Below the pieces are notes generated by a model. It searched no databases. It was not told where the DNA came from and worked only from the letters and a program-made list of their open reading frames with translations. This document shows positions 35,897 through 47,028 of a stretch of 64,000 nucleotides of DNA, piece by piece (within the stretch, counting starts at the first letter, position 1; each line of letters opens with the position of its first letter). Source of the stretch: Bubalus kerabau (taxonomy: Eukaryota; Chordata; Mammalia; Artiodactyla; Bovidae); contig NC_073626.1 of assembly GCF_029407905.1 (NCBI RefSeq), positions 86,198,482-86,262,481 on the forward strand, in the 5' to 3' direction. Position numbers and translations under genes: made by a program.

Positions 35897-36432
35897 CAAT
35901 TCAGTTCAGTTTAGTTGCTCAGTCATGTCTGACTCTTTGTGACCCTATGAATTGCAGCACGCCGAGCCTCCCTATCCATCACCAACTCCTGGAGTTCACT
36001 CAAACTCACGTCCATTGAGTCAGTAATGCCATCCAGCCATCTCATCCTTTGTCGTCCCCTTCTCCTCCTGCCCCTAATCCCTCCCAGCATCAGAGTCTTT
36101 ACCAATGAGTCAACTCTTCGCATGAGGTGGCCAAAGTACTGGAGTTTCAGCTTTAGCATCATTCCTTCCAAAGAAATCCCAGGACTGATCTCCTTTAGAA
36201 TGGACTGGTTGGATCTCCTTGCAGTCCAAGGGACTCTCAAGAGTCTTCTGCAACACCACAGTTCAAAAGCATCAATTCTTCAGTGCTCAGCTTTCTTCAC
36301 AGTTCAACTCTCACATCTATACATGACCACTGGAAAAACCATAGCCTTGACTAGATGGACCTTTGTTGGCAAAGTAATGTCTCTGCTTTTGAATATGCTA
36401 TCTAGGTTGGTCATAACTTTCTTTCCAAGGAG
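35897..36432 (-). mobile_element. BovB 3' fragment with intact target duplication
   Basis: The terminal 536 bp of BovB on the - strand, with the open C-terminal frame 36240-35923 (PGISLEGMM, GGRRRRGRQ-like RGRRRRGRQRMRW). It is 5'-truncated inside the thumb region at CTTTCCAAGGAG. A perfect 11-bp duplication, tgataggagtt (35886-35896 and 36433-36443), marks the insertion exactly. The little-decayed sequence suggests a relatively young copy. Confidence 0.96.
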
Positions 36433-36443
36433 TGATAGGAGTT

Positions 36444-36863
36444 AATAGTCTATTAAAGTACTTTTCCACAAGGAAACCACATGTATATATAGTACAGACT
36501 TGGAAACCTTACTTTGCAGTTTGGTGGAGGAGTGGGGGAGGATGGGGTGTAGTGGGGGGTGGCACAGAAGTATTTTTGTTCTCTTCTTGGTTGTTGATTG
36601 TGTTTTAAGGTAAAACATATATTTCTCTATTTGCTTCTGAACATGTATAATATCCAAAATCCTTCAATTCAATTTGATGTCTTTGAAGATAGATTATATG
36701 GTGCTTATCTAGTAATCTACATTGTAGCACCCATGAAGTGCTCAGTAAATATCTGTTGGCCAATCTAATTCTTTCCTCCTTCCCTGTACTTGACAACACC
36801 ATCAGATTTATTCTGACTTTCACTAGAATTGCTTATTTTACTTAGCATAAGCAGTGTAATATA
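36444..36863. other. No gene recognised; short MIR/L2-like tail
   Basis: Unique DNA with a G-rich stretch (36523-36562). At 36725-36765, agcacccatgaagtgctcag and TAAATATCTGTTGG resemble a MIR/L2 3' end, too short to classify. Confidence 0.4.
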
Positions 36864-37175
36864 TATTATGGGATAAATTGTGTACCCCTAAAAGATATGT
36901 TGAAGTCTTAACCTCAGGACGTGAGAATGTAATCTTATTTGGAAATAGAGTTGTTGCAAATATAATTCATTGAGTTAAACTGAGGTCATACTGGAGTATG
37001 CTGGGCCCTTAGTCCAATATGACTATTGTCCTAATAAAGAGAAGAAGAGACACCTGGAAGAGAGGAGACAATTGGGAAGAAGATGGCCTTGTTATGACAG
37101 AGGCAGAGATGGAATGACAAATCTGCAAGACAAGATACATGAAGAAACACCAGCAAACACCACAAGGTATAAAAG
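36864..37175 (+). mobile_element. Old LTR fragment, probably ERVL-MaLR type
   Basis: ATAAATTGTGTACCCCTAAAAG, TATGTTGAAGTCTTAACC, then gaatgtaatcttatttggaa, TGAGGTCATACTGGAGTATG and GGGCCCTTAGTCCAATATGAC match in order an old mammalian LTR consensus. I believe it is of MaLR/MLT type, but the family name is uncertain. Noncoding and highly diverged; the 3' end is lost. Confidence 0.5.
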
Positions 37176-37699
37176 ACAAGTATAGGAGGAATATCACAAT
37201 TATATAAAAGAAATTAATACTTTAAAAATGATGGGTTCCTTAAAAGGAATATCCATCTGGGGGAAGCTAAATTTGGAATCCTAATAAATCAGAGCTCTTT
37301 TAAAGGAGAATTACTAGTTTTCCCATTTTCCCATTAGGAAAATGCCAATTTTTTTTCCTTGGAATTTTTCTTTTGCTTCATTTTAGGATATTTTTAAAGT
37401 CTGTGGGTCTAAGGAGCAATGCTGAGCAGTTGCTTAAAAAAAATCAAGTTAAAAGTTCTATACAAAAGGGACAGACTTCAGACAAGCTATACAAATAAAT
37501 ATATTGTAGTTTGAACTGCAAGAAACTCAGTAGTGTTTTTGTTGCTGTTGTCATTGCTCAGGAAAACATTTTATTCCTAGAACTTGGTCAATACAAGAAA
37601 AAAAAAAGATACAGATTTGTCTGGGTTTCTCTGCATGTGAGATAGAGAAAATAGACAAGTCTGACAAACATCTGGGAAATGGTTGTATAGCTAGCTTGG
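37176..37699. other. No gene recognised
   Basis: Unique AT-rich DNA. Confidence 0.4.
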
Positions 37700-38090
37700 G
37701 GGTTTTTATCCACTTCACATATTGCCTGGAATTAACAACAGTGTCCTCTGTCTTCTAATGTGATTGGCTGCAATGGTTCCAGTAATTTAAAATACAAATA
37801 GTGCTGATAAGGCATGGTAAGGATCGGCCTGTTTTAGTTCTGGAAACATTGAACCTTACAAATGATATAGCGGTAAAATGAAACAAATATTGCCAGAAAA
37901 TATTGATAGTGGATTGAATCTAAATTCACAGAGAGAGGAATTGCCTGGCAGAAATATGAGGTCCCCTACCCTTTTACACTGCAGTTTTTTAATGACTGAT
38001 TTTCTTTATGAAGAAAAATGCATTTTACTTTCAATGCAAAGCATCCCTTTTCACTACTTATCAGTTAATGTTTTGATTGGCAGATGTTGA
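37700..38090. promoter_or_regulatory. Candidate conserved noncoding element
   Basis: A non-repetitive segment with a GATTGGC (CCAAT-box reverse, about 37762) and GATAAGG (about 37806) close together and kept CpGs (GGATCGGCC, TAGCGG). The frame 37878-38090 shows no domain. Regulatory function is inference only. Confidence 0.25.
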
Positions 38091-38092
38091 AG

Positions 38093-38325
38093 CTTTGTAG
38101 TTCAGAGCACAGACTGTGGAGTCAGATAGACTTGACTGAAATCTCAGCCTGTCTACTTGCCCTGAATCTGTTACTTTCTCAGTCTTAGTCTCCACATCTG
38201 TAAACTGGGCAAATATGAATGCTTCTCTAATGCTGTGGCCATGAGCAGTAAATGAGATAATGTGTGTCAGAGACCAGCAGAGTACCTAGCACTTGAATGT
38301 CCTTATTGAATGGTGTTTGCATTTC
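38093..38325 (+). repeat. MIR SINE, near full length
   Basis: Clear MIR order: TTCAGAGCACAGACTGTGGAGTC, ttgactgaaatctcagcctg, CTGTTACTTTCTCAGTCTTAG, TCTCCACATCTGTAAACTGGGC, AGTAAATGAGATAATGTG, ending gtacctagcacttgaatgtc. Confidence 0.85.
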
Positions 38326-38890
38326 TTTTTGACTTTACCTTTGCTCAGCCTGTATATGCTTGTCTAGACCTTGGGAATCCTGTGAGTCTAAAACAATATC
38401 TCAAAACACGGCTGAAAAAAAATCACCATGTTAGTAATTATATACCAATTATTAAGGATTCCACACTTTAACAGTAATAGGGCCATGTAGAATTGATAGG
38501 TCTAAAATAATTCTTCTATTTTTATCTTTAGCCTATAGAATGTATAATGCTGTCAACAATGCAAGTCAGGATGATGGTGATTTTGTGGGCCATAGTAAAA
38601 TGAATTAAATTTGTCCACATCAAGGAAAACTCTAAGACATCCAAAACAAGATAAGAACTTTGGATGGATTAAAACTAATCCTGTCAACCTGAGGGAGGGA
38701 CAAGATTCACCAGGAGGATTTGCAAGGAAGGAGCTAGAAGAAAAAGAAACTTGGTAATTATCCTCTTATTCTCCCACATCCTTTCCACTCTTTATCCTTT
38801 CCACCATTCCATACCTCATCCAAAACTGGCTCTTGAGTAGAATGAGGACCAAATGTTTGATTTAGAAATTGGAGAGAGATTTCAATTATT

Positions 38891-39106
38891 GAGCTTCCCT
38901 GGTGGCTCAGATGGTAAAGCGTCTGCCTGCAATGCGGGAGACCCAGGTTTAATTCCTGGGTCAGGAAGATCCCCTGGAGAAGGAAATGGCAACTCATTCC
39001 AGTACCCTTGCCTGGAAAATCCCATGGATGGAGGAGCCTGGTAGGCTACAGTCCATGGGGTCACAAAGAGTAGGACACAACCAAGCAACTTCACTTTCTT
39101 TCTTTC
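38891..39106 (+). repeat. Bov-tA SINE, full length
   Basis: Well-preserved head GAGCTTCCCTGGTGGCTCAG, CGTCTGCCTGCAATGCGGGAG, then the BovB-like tail ending TTCACTTTCTTTCTTTC. A 9-bp duplication with one mismatch flanks it (ttcaattat 38881-38889, ttcaatcat 39107-39115). Confidence 0.95.
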
Positions 39107-39115
39107 TTCAATCAT

Positions 39116-39992
39116 CAGGGCATCTCCATGTGAATGTAGTTACTGACATGAGAAAAGTTATTAAAACAGAAAGATAAGAATTAGACACATCAAAGAAATA
39201 CAGACTATAATAATCTATGATGATAACCCTTCTAAACTAAGATTAATTCTGCATTATTAAAATTGAAAGCTAAGTTCTCTGTTTTGATTTTGTTTGATTT
39301 TAAGCAAAACCATGTTTCCAAAATGGTTTTATGGTCATGATTGCTTTTAAGCCAATGAGACAAACATAATTATCTCCAATTTTAGGTTTCCTTTCTTAGC
39401 TATAAATATGTTTAGGATAAGGAATAGAATCTATGTACATAATTAGGTTGTAAATATATCTTAGTAGTTAAAACAAAGGAGAGCATGCTTAAAACAAAGG
39501 AGAACATAGTGTAACACTTAAGTTTATAAAGCAGAATTCCCTAGCACATTAATAGTTTATATTGTTTGATCAGATTATATGAGTGCTATCAACCAAAATT
39601 GTCAGATTTCTATGTTTTATTCTTTAAAAGAATTAACTTTTACTCATGTGCAGTGATTCAACATTTTTCAGATAGGAGGCCTTGGGTACACTGAATACTT
39701 TCTTGTAGATCCACATCCAGCCCCCTACAGCAGCCCAAGGATATGGAGAAAGAGACAGCATGTCAGAGATGGGGCAGCACTTTGACCTTGAACACAACAT
39801 CCGATGCCAGGATTTCCATGGCAGGAATTCTGCAGCCTGCAGTCTGGGGTCACCTGGATACCCCGTTCTGTGCTTCATTCACAGGTAAAAATTAGGGTCT
39901 CCTTCTGTAACCTCTAACAGCTGGAGGAGATTTCTTTAAGAAGTATGAGGATTTATTCTTTCTTTCTCCTCTCTCCACCTTCTCTCCCATTC

Positions 39993-39993
<1 letters not shown>
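39116..39993. other. No gene recognised
   Basis: Unique DNA. 39650-39890 is more G+C-rich; its 81-aa - strand frame (39878-39633) has no recognisable domain. Confidence 0.4.

Positions 39994-40034
<41 letters not shown>
39994..40034. repeat. (AC)n microsatellite, about 20 units, uninterrupted
   Basis: A pure 41-bp AC dinucleotide run, the longest simple repeat in the window. Pure arrays of this length are usually length-polymorphic. Confidence 0.97.
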
Positions 40035-40035
<1 letters not shown>

Positions 40036-40954
40036 CAACAATAAGCCCTACCCCCCAAATTCCAATGGTTTAAAAGAAAAATAGATTAATCAGCAGGTAA
40101 CTCCCAGTTTTAAACTGTCCCACTATTTTAATGATTGACTAGGCATTGCTGGCATGTAATTTTCTAAAGCAGCAAAGTCAAATGCTGTAATAGTTTAATA
40201 CTAGGTCCCACTTGACTTGGATGCTATTTGTCCACATGAAACTATCACCAATGACACCTTTGTTGGCCAGTTTCAGCAAAAGCACCAAGCTCTTAATGAG
40301 CATTTATTATTTATTTGACCTTCGGAGGTCTCAGGGTATATGCAGTTATAAAGTCATATGCATAAAACCATCTCTGCAATAAATTAAAATTAAACTAACC
40401 ATGGCAGTGGTATTCCAGGAGCATAGCTTTACATACTTGGGTAGGCCAAGTGGAAGTGATGAGTTCTGCTCCGTGTCTTGAAGGTCAGGAGAATTGGATT
40501 CTGTCAAACAAGGGAAGCCAGAAAACTGCCGAGTCCAGCAAGAATCGCTCTCCAGCCTGTGGCCTGTCAGGAGCAGAATCTAAGCAAGGGGCACCATCAA
40601 GCCCATTTGGGAAGCATCAAGCTCAAGTCCAAGCATGTTAATGTGGGGCTACAGGAGACCTGCAATGAAGTGCCTCCATCCCCACCTGTTTACCTGCTCC
40701 ATAACGCAGGACAGCCTTCCCCAGGGATATGCATTCTACTCCATGAACAAGACGTTTTCATTGGAGCATATCAGCGATGATATTTTCATCACTTGAACAT
40801 CCTGACAACAGAGAGTCTAAAATACGCCTTCCCCCACTTACCAGGGCTTCTTCAGTGAAGAAAGAAATGCCTTCCAAGACAAAAGGAAAAGCAGAGAAAT
40901 TAATTGAATGAGCTTCCTGTCATGTATAGACTACTAAGTGTGTAATTTAATACT
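40035..40954. other. No gene recognised
   Basis: Unique DNA. 40440-40790 has overlapping open frames on the + strand (40450-40641 and 40478-40780) of odd composition and without a domain; they are probably chance. Confidence 0.4.
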
Positions 40955-41159
40955 GATGTGAAGTTGCTCAGTTGTGTCTAACTCTTTGTGACCCCATGGA
41001 CTGTAGCCTACCAGGTTCCTCCATCCATGGAATCTTCCAGGCAAGAGTACTGGAGTAGGTTGTCATTTCCTTCTCCAGGGGATCTTCCCGACCCAGGGAT
41101 CGAACCCAGGTCTCCCACATTGCAGGCAGACACTTTACCATCTGAGCCACCAGGGAAGC
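40955..41159 (-). repeat. Bov-tA SINE
   Basis: Reverse Bov-tA: GTGAAGTTGCTCAGTTGTGTC, then CCAGGGGATCTTCCCGACCC, with a good tRNA-type head ATCGAACCCAGGTCTCC and TGAGCCACCAGGGAAGC. Confidence 0.95.
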
Positions 41160-42560
41160 TACCAGAGCCATATTACATATAATTGGATGGTCAAGTGGTC
41201 AACTGCAAGGTTAACTTTTCTACAAAAAACAGCCCCAAACCTCCTCTTTTGAGTCTCAGAGGGAATTCAGGAGCTAGGTCTCCCTATGTTTGTTGCCCTG
41301 AACTTCCATTGTCTGTAGGTGAACAGTAATGAGACCAAGAGGATAAGTAGGAAGTAGTTGACTAGTTGAAACACACAAGAAAGACCATTAGTGTGACAAA
41401 GAGAGTTGTTAAAGTTCTCCATGTCCAACAGCTGATAGAAATATAGCACAAACTTCTGAAAACTGTTTCCTAGTAATACGAGTTTATTGGCCATACTAGC
41501 ACTCAACCAGTCAGCTTAAGAAAAGACATGGGCACCTTCCCTACTTAAGGTATTATTTCAAGCTGGTGCTAGAGAGCTATCCATTTGCGTTTCTTCTCAA
41601 GTACAGCAAATGTGCCAATATTTTTAAAACTAGAAGGTTTTTGTTTTTGTTTTAACACAAGCATAACAGCACTGTGGAATATTTATACCTCCACATCCTT
41701 TGCAGTAGATTAGAGTAGGTCAATTAAACAGGCCTGAACTTAAACAAATATAAAGATGGAACTTAATTATCCTGTACAATTTCTCCCTTTCCCTTCTTCC
41801 CCTCCTCCAAATTGTCTAAATACCACACTTGCTTTTTAAAATTTCCTTCCAATAATCAATTCAAAATCATCTAGTTCACAAAAGCAAATGCAGAACTATT
41901 TAAAGCAGTCTGCGAAGGTAGAGCCTAGGAGAAAGCGCATTTGCTGGATTTTATTTCCCTGATATTTTATGATAAAATACCAAAATATCATGCACAGTCA
42001 CATAATACAGTGCAATACAATGCATTAGTTTTAGAATAACCCTTCATAGTGTCTTGCTCCTCAGAATTAGCAAATTAATATATAAATTAAGAGGAGTTGG
42101 AACACTGGGTAAAAAGATTTGCACCTTAATTTTTTAAAGCCATCAAAGCCAAACTAGTAACAATGGCTATAAAAAGTGATTACTCATCTTGAGAGTGCCA
42201 AAGGTCCTCATTAATACTGCAATCTAGCCCTCCCACTGCACACTCCTTTCATTAAGGTTAGGCTCCTCATATCCCTTCCCCTGTACATATGCTTAGCACC
42301 CCCCTTGAAACTTTCTCCAATACTCTCCAGGGAGGCGCAAACAGGACTTTCATGCTTGCCCACCACTCTGAGCATCCACTGTCTCTCCTGTTGTTTTGGC
42401 ATTTGATTATATTTAGCCTATTGCTATATACTGACTCTCAAATATTTTTCTTAAATCACAAGCATGTAAGGAAAGGGGCACTGCGTATGGAAATCTCTCT
42501 CGTTGAGGGAACGGGACATCAGATCAGTACAGAACTCAAACTTCTCTGCTGTTGCCAGCC
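41160..42560. other. No gene recognised
   Basis: 1.4 kb of unique AT-rich DNA with no recognised repeat and only short frames without domains. Confidence 0.4.
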
Positions 42561-42758
42561 GGGCTTCCCTTATGGCTCAGCTGGTAAAGAATCTGTCAGC
42601 AATGCAGGAGACCTGGGTTTGATCCCTGGGTTGGGAAGATCCCCTGGAAGATAGAAAAGGCTACCCACTCCAGTATTCTGGCCTGGAGAATTCCATAGAT
42701 GGTATATTCCATGGGGTTGCAAAGAGTCGGATACTAATGAATGACTAAATACACACAT
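42561..42758 (+). repeat. Bov-tA SINE
   Basis: Sense Bov-tA: GGGCTTCCCTTATGGCTCAG, B-box GGTTTGATCCC, then GGGAAGATCCCCTGGAAG. A deletion before GGTATATTCCATGGGGTTGC shortens the tail. Confidence 0.92.
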
Positions 42759-42767
42759 TGGTAGGGC

Positions 42768-42842
42768 AGATGTTGCTGGATCATTAAATGAGACAAGGCA
42801 TACAAATCACTTAGCACTAAGCTGATGTGTAGGCTGGTCCAT
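42768..42842 (+). repeat. MIR SINE 3' fragment
   Basis: GATCATTAAATGAGACAAGGC, atacaaatcacttagcacta matches ATTAAATGAGATAATGCATGTAAAGCACTTAGCA. It is sandwiched between two Bov-tA copies. Confidence 0.6.
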
Positions 42843-42844
42843 TA

Positions 42845-43078
42845 GGGCTTCCCAGGCAGCGCTGGTGGTAAAGAACCACGCTGCCAGTGCAGGAGAAGCT
42901 AAGGGACATGGGTTCGATTCCTGATTCGGGAAGATCCCCTAGAGGAGAGCATAACAACTCACTCCAGTATTCTTGCTTGGAAAATCCCATGTTCAGAGGA
43001 GCCTGGCAGGTTATAGTCCATGGGTTGCAAAGAGTCAGATACAACTGAAGTGACTTAGGACACATGCACACACACACG
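42845..43078 (+). repeat. Bov-tA SINE, diverged, with CA tail
   Basis: GGGCTTCCCAGGCAGCGCTGG, an A-box variant GGTGGTAAAGAACC, B-box GGGTTCGATTCC, and a BovB-like part ending CACATGCACACACACAC. Confidence 0.92.
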
Positions 43079-44471
43079 ATGTCCTGGAATTCCTCACCTT
43101 AGGAATTAATAAGAAACTGCCCTGTACTCTCTGACTGGGGCTTCAAAATCTGCTATCCACCTGACAAGAGCCTGGGAGCCAGCCTAGTCTGGACCTCAGG
43201 ACTCTGAAGACCCTGGTCCATCATAAACGGATGGATCTTGCTCACATTGGTCTCTTCAGCTGTCTAATGGTTTTGATACTCAGAAAGGCAATAGACTTTG
43301 GAATGATTCCTGGTGGTTTTGGAGGCCACCAGGAGAATAGCCTCTTGGAGAGTTATTATACATTATAAATCCCTGACCATTTAAATTAATATATTTGCAT
43401 TAATCTCAATTTTTTACCAAAACCATTTTTAAAGCAGTGTGGGAAAGTCTGAGAAAAGTATAGATAGCTGTTTATTATCAAGCTCTTTGTGTTGTTCCCA
43501 AGATCATTTACCTAAAAACAAGCCTCTCTTGCTTGCTTATAAGTAGTTGGCTCTTGCTGTTTCTACCATAGCAAGGGAATGTGACATCAGAGACAGAAGA
43601 AACAATGAAATCCTAAGAGAGAAAGATTACATTCTCATGTTTGATAATGAAAAAAGAAGACAAATGCAATAACTGTCCCAGAAATGATAAGCATTTATTA
43701 ATTTGAAATTTAACTAAAGTGAATTTAATATTTTATACACTTTGCCCTATTTGTTACGCACATATCTGCACCATGTTGTTACTTTTTCCTCTACTTCTAA
43801 ATATGATAATAGATATATTTAAAGAAAGTTATTTTGTCTTCATTACTTTATATGATATAAAGTCTTTAAAAAGGGAAAGCAATTCCAAAGATTTTACGCA
43901 TTTTGGCTGATTATATGATAATGACTAAATTTGTTACCAGATGTGAAAATCTATAAAAAACGGGATTTGGCTATTTGGTAAGCTCAGATATGAATATTAT
44001 GGTTCTAGTGGTATATAAGAATATTTATCTGAGAGAAATGCCAAAAATTATGAAAAACCTAGATATGCAAAAATTAAAATGATTATATGTGAAAGCAGAG
44101 AGTTTTAGCATCGATTAATAGTGTATTGTCATCATAATTCAGAAGGAACAACTACTAATTGGACGGTAAGTGAAAAAAATTCAGATTTTTAGTTATTCAT
44201 ATTCTCTAAAATAGATGCTTATAATGGGTTCCAATTACTTCAATAGTTTAATTAAGTGCCATATTGAAACATTTTGTTTTCATTCATTTCAACATTCATT
44301 CCAAAAGCTTTTTCTAACCTCATTCGCTTCCGCATTCATTCCAAGAACATTTTTCTAGTGTCTACAGAAAATATAAATCAATTGAAAGTTATTTCCCTTG
44401 AGAAACTTGAGGAAAGTCAAAATAACTGATGACTAGTAAACATAAGTAAGCACATGACTGTACATGTTATC
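43079..44471. other. No gene recognised
   Basis: 1.4 kb of unique AT-rich DNA. The 63-aa frame at 43719-43910 (+) has no domain. Near 44273-44350, related ATTCATTTCAACATTCATTCC-type units repeat two or three times. Confidence 0.4.
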
Positions 44472-44695
44472 AATAACCAATATTTATTGATTTGATTGCA
44501 AAGTGCCAGGCACTGTGCTAAGAGCAAAACAGCAAGTTATTTTGTTTCAATCTCACAACTGTATAAGGTTGTTACGGAGAGTTTCTCCAGTTTACATGGA
44601 CTAAGATATTAAATGTCTTATCCAAGGTTAATCCAAGTGTCGGGATTCAAACCCAGGTCATGTGACCTCAAAGCTTTTAACCTCGAGTATTCAAC
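44472..44695 (-). repeat. MIR SINE, near full length, reverse
   Basis: ATATTTATTGATTTGATTGC, GTGCCAGGCACTGTGCTAAG, tcaatctcacaactgtataa, then GGGATTCAAACCCAGGTCATG: the MIR consensus in reverse, 3' end first. Confidence 0.85.
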
Positions 44696-44708
44696 AGGGA
44701 AAATGGTT

Positions 44709-44865
44709 TAGCATTGGAAAAAGCCTGGGTTTTAGGGTCAGAAAATATTAAGCCCACTCTGTGTTATTCACCAAGCTCTGAGATCTTAGACAAATCACTT
44801 AACTTCCTTGAGTTTTAAGTTCTTTTTTAAATAGAGTGGGATACATGAAGAGGCTATGTAAGCCA
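44709..44865 (+). repeat. MIR SINE, forward, head-to-head with its neighbour
   Basis: TTTAGCATTGGAAAAAGCCTGG for the MIR head, ctctgagatcttagacaaatc for TGTGACCTTGGGCAAGTC, ACTTAACTTCCTTGAG, ending in AAATAGAGTGGGATA. The tail is lost. Confidence 0.75.
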
Positions 44866-45867
44866 TAAAACATCCTGCAGACATCAGCTGCTGATATTTT
44901 CATTCCAACCTGCATATATATAGTGAAGGAATACCATGTGCTATATTACACTAATAAAAAGAGACTTCTTTAAAAAAGGATGTTTCATTTTGGAATCATA
45001 AAAAATTACTAGATCAAGATTGATGGAGAAGTGTCAGAGTTCATTTACTGCTTAGAACAGGACAGCCCTAGTTTTATCATCTATATGGAAATATATTATT
45101 CAATATTTACAATGAAATTACACTACTAAGTCTACATACATTTGTGCTTTTCTAATCATTAGCACTGACTTACCAGCACAGATACTTTGAAATAACAAGA
45201 AAGTGTTATTAGAGCAGTTAGAAAGATATTGGTAATAGTTATGTCAATATGTAACTCATGTCAGAACAGTTAAATGGGAGGGCACCAGGCTTATCAAAAG
45301 AAGCAAATGCTCCCTCACCCCCTGGTCTCCAGAGTTTTCTAGCATCTCATAAGCAGTCTAACACATAAAAAGTTCATTGCTCAAATTGTGTGAAAGAACT
45401 GGGCATATTTAAATTTTTAAATTATTTTCATTATTGTTGTTTCATTTTCCTAAGGGAACTCTTAGTGGTAAAAAGACAGTAAATATGTCAAATCAGACAG
45501 TAAATTGAAATGTGATGTCAGTTTCATTGAAACCATCCTCTACTAGTATTATTTTAATCTGATTTATTTTTATTCCTGTCATAATAATATTTCTAAAATA
45601 TTAATCAGTACTGTTTTACTTTAAGCATATTTAAAATTTTCCTAACCTTAAGAAGATAATATTAACTCAACAATTAATATCATTATTTTCCAATCTAATA
45701 GGTTCTCTAGAAGGAGAGCTGTATTGTTTCAATATGAAATTCAACATATTACGCCAATGAGTATAGTTTCCTCAAAATATTGTTGAAAAAAAATTAAAGA
45801 AAGATAATGAATTTAAGAAATAATTTCATTGGAACATAATCACCATTCAGATTCCCTAATCTCAGAT
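44866..45867. other. No gene recognised
   Basis: 1 kb of unique AT-rich DNA without recognised repeats or frames. Confidence 0.4.
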
Positions 45868-46040
45868 TGGGCTTCCCAGCTGGCACTAATGATTAAAAAA
45901 ATCTGACTGCCAATTCAGGAGTCACAAGAAACATGGGTTCAATCCCTGGGGTCAAAAAGATCCCTTGGAGGTGGAAATGACTACCCATTCCAGTATTCTT
46001 GCCAGGAGAATTTCATGGACAGAGGAGCCTGGCAGGCTAT
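45868..46040 (+). repeat. Bov-tA SINE, diverged, 3'-truncated
   Basis: GGGCTTCCCAGCTGGCACTAATG, B-box GGGTTCAATCCC, then CAGTATTCTTGCCAGGAG and GGAGCCTGGCAGGCTATAG. The final CGGACACGACTGAGCG part is missing. Confidence 0.88.
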
Positions 46041-46552
46041 AGATTAGCCATTGGTAGTTTATCAGCTGACTATTTAGTCATTAAAATACAAATATTTTTC
46101 CACTTCTGTCTACCTCAGATATAAGCACTTCACAGAGCTGAAACAAATCAACATAGATTTAAACTGGTATATGGAATAAAAATGAGAAAAATCTTAGGAA
46201 AACAATTAGCAATATAAGATTCTGATATAAAAGTGTTTTTGTATTTTTTAAGTATGTGCCAGCTTCTCAGTGTCACATATTGGGTTTTACATTGAGATAA
46301 GCCATACCTATAAGAAGAAATCACTTTTTCATACTTTGTCACAAACACACAGCTCTGTAGGTGAGGCCTTCATTATATATTTTATCTCCTCCTCCTCAGT
46401 CAACAAGCATAAACTGGCTCACTGGCCAAAAGTAAAGGCAAGGGGCAGGAGCTATGATCCAAGCTGTGCAATGATACCCTTCTCATCCATGTTAATACAC
46501 TGAGTAAATTACATTGCACACACAAAATGTAAAATTAGTCTCAGGTTGCCTC
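46041..46552. other. No gene recognised
   Basis: Unique DNA. The 77-aa frame at 46270-46503 has no domain. Confidence 0.4.
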
Positions 46553-46980
46553 TTTTTTTTTTTTTTTAATGTATTTGTTTTTAAACTTTATTTGAATACA
46601 AGTCAAATGGAACAATGGTAGAAATCTTTCAGGCACAAAATTCCAAAACAAGTGTAAGCAAATCTACGATCAGAGGGCCCTGACCTGCAGAGGGAACCAT
46701 TCTGAATAATTTCAGCCCAGATTTTCACTTTGGGACCCCAGTGTTCTGGATCTCACCTCTCCTCTGTTCTTGGGCAGCATAAATGTGGTCTAGGAATTAC
46801 CCTGCTACTTGTCTGCCCAGTGAAGAACTCATGAGGATCTTGCCCTTTCCAAGCTGGGAATTTTTGCCAAAATAGAGCTCGCTATTAACCTCTCTTCAGC
46901 AACTCAGTAACAACAATTTCTTTAGTTAGCCAAATTTAATCTTGATATTCTCTTTCTCAGAATTTAAATCAGCAATAGGG
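46553..46980 (-). pseudogene. Possible processed retrocopy, parent unknown
   Basis: On the - strand this looks like the 3' end of a processed mRNA: about 400 bp of non-repetitive, moderately G+C-rich sequence, an AATAAA signal (46587-46592 on the complement), then about 19 nt and a 15-base A tract (T15 at 46553-46567). Frames across it are short and interrupted, and I cannot name a parent gene. No convincing long target duplication was found. It could equally be an A-tailed unclassified retroelement or a chance AATAAA. The left boundary of the transcript copy (around 46980) is uncertain. Confidence 0.3.
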
Positions 46981-47028
46981 AAGTTAGCTAGACTGCTAAC
47001 AGGTGCAAAAAAATAATCAGATCAGATA

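Noticed and set aside
40450..40780. Overlapping 63- and 100-codon + frames as a small gene
   Set aside because: Two frames open at once over the same bases, no domain in either and no transcript signal.
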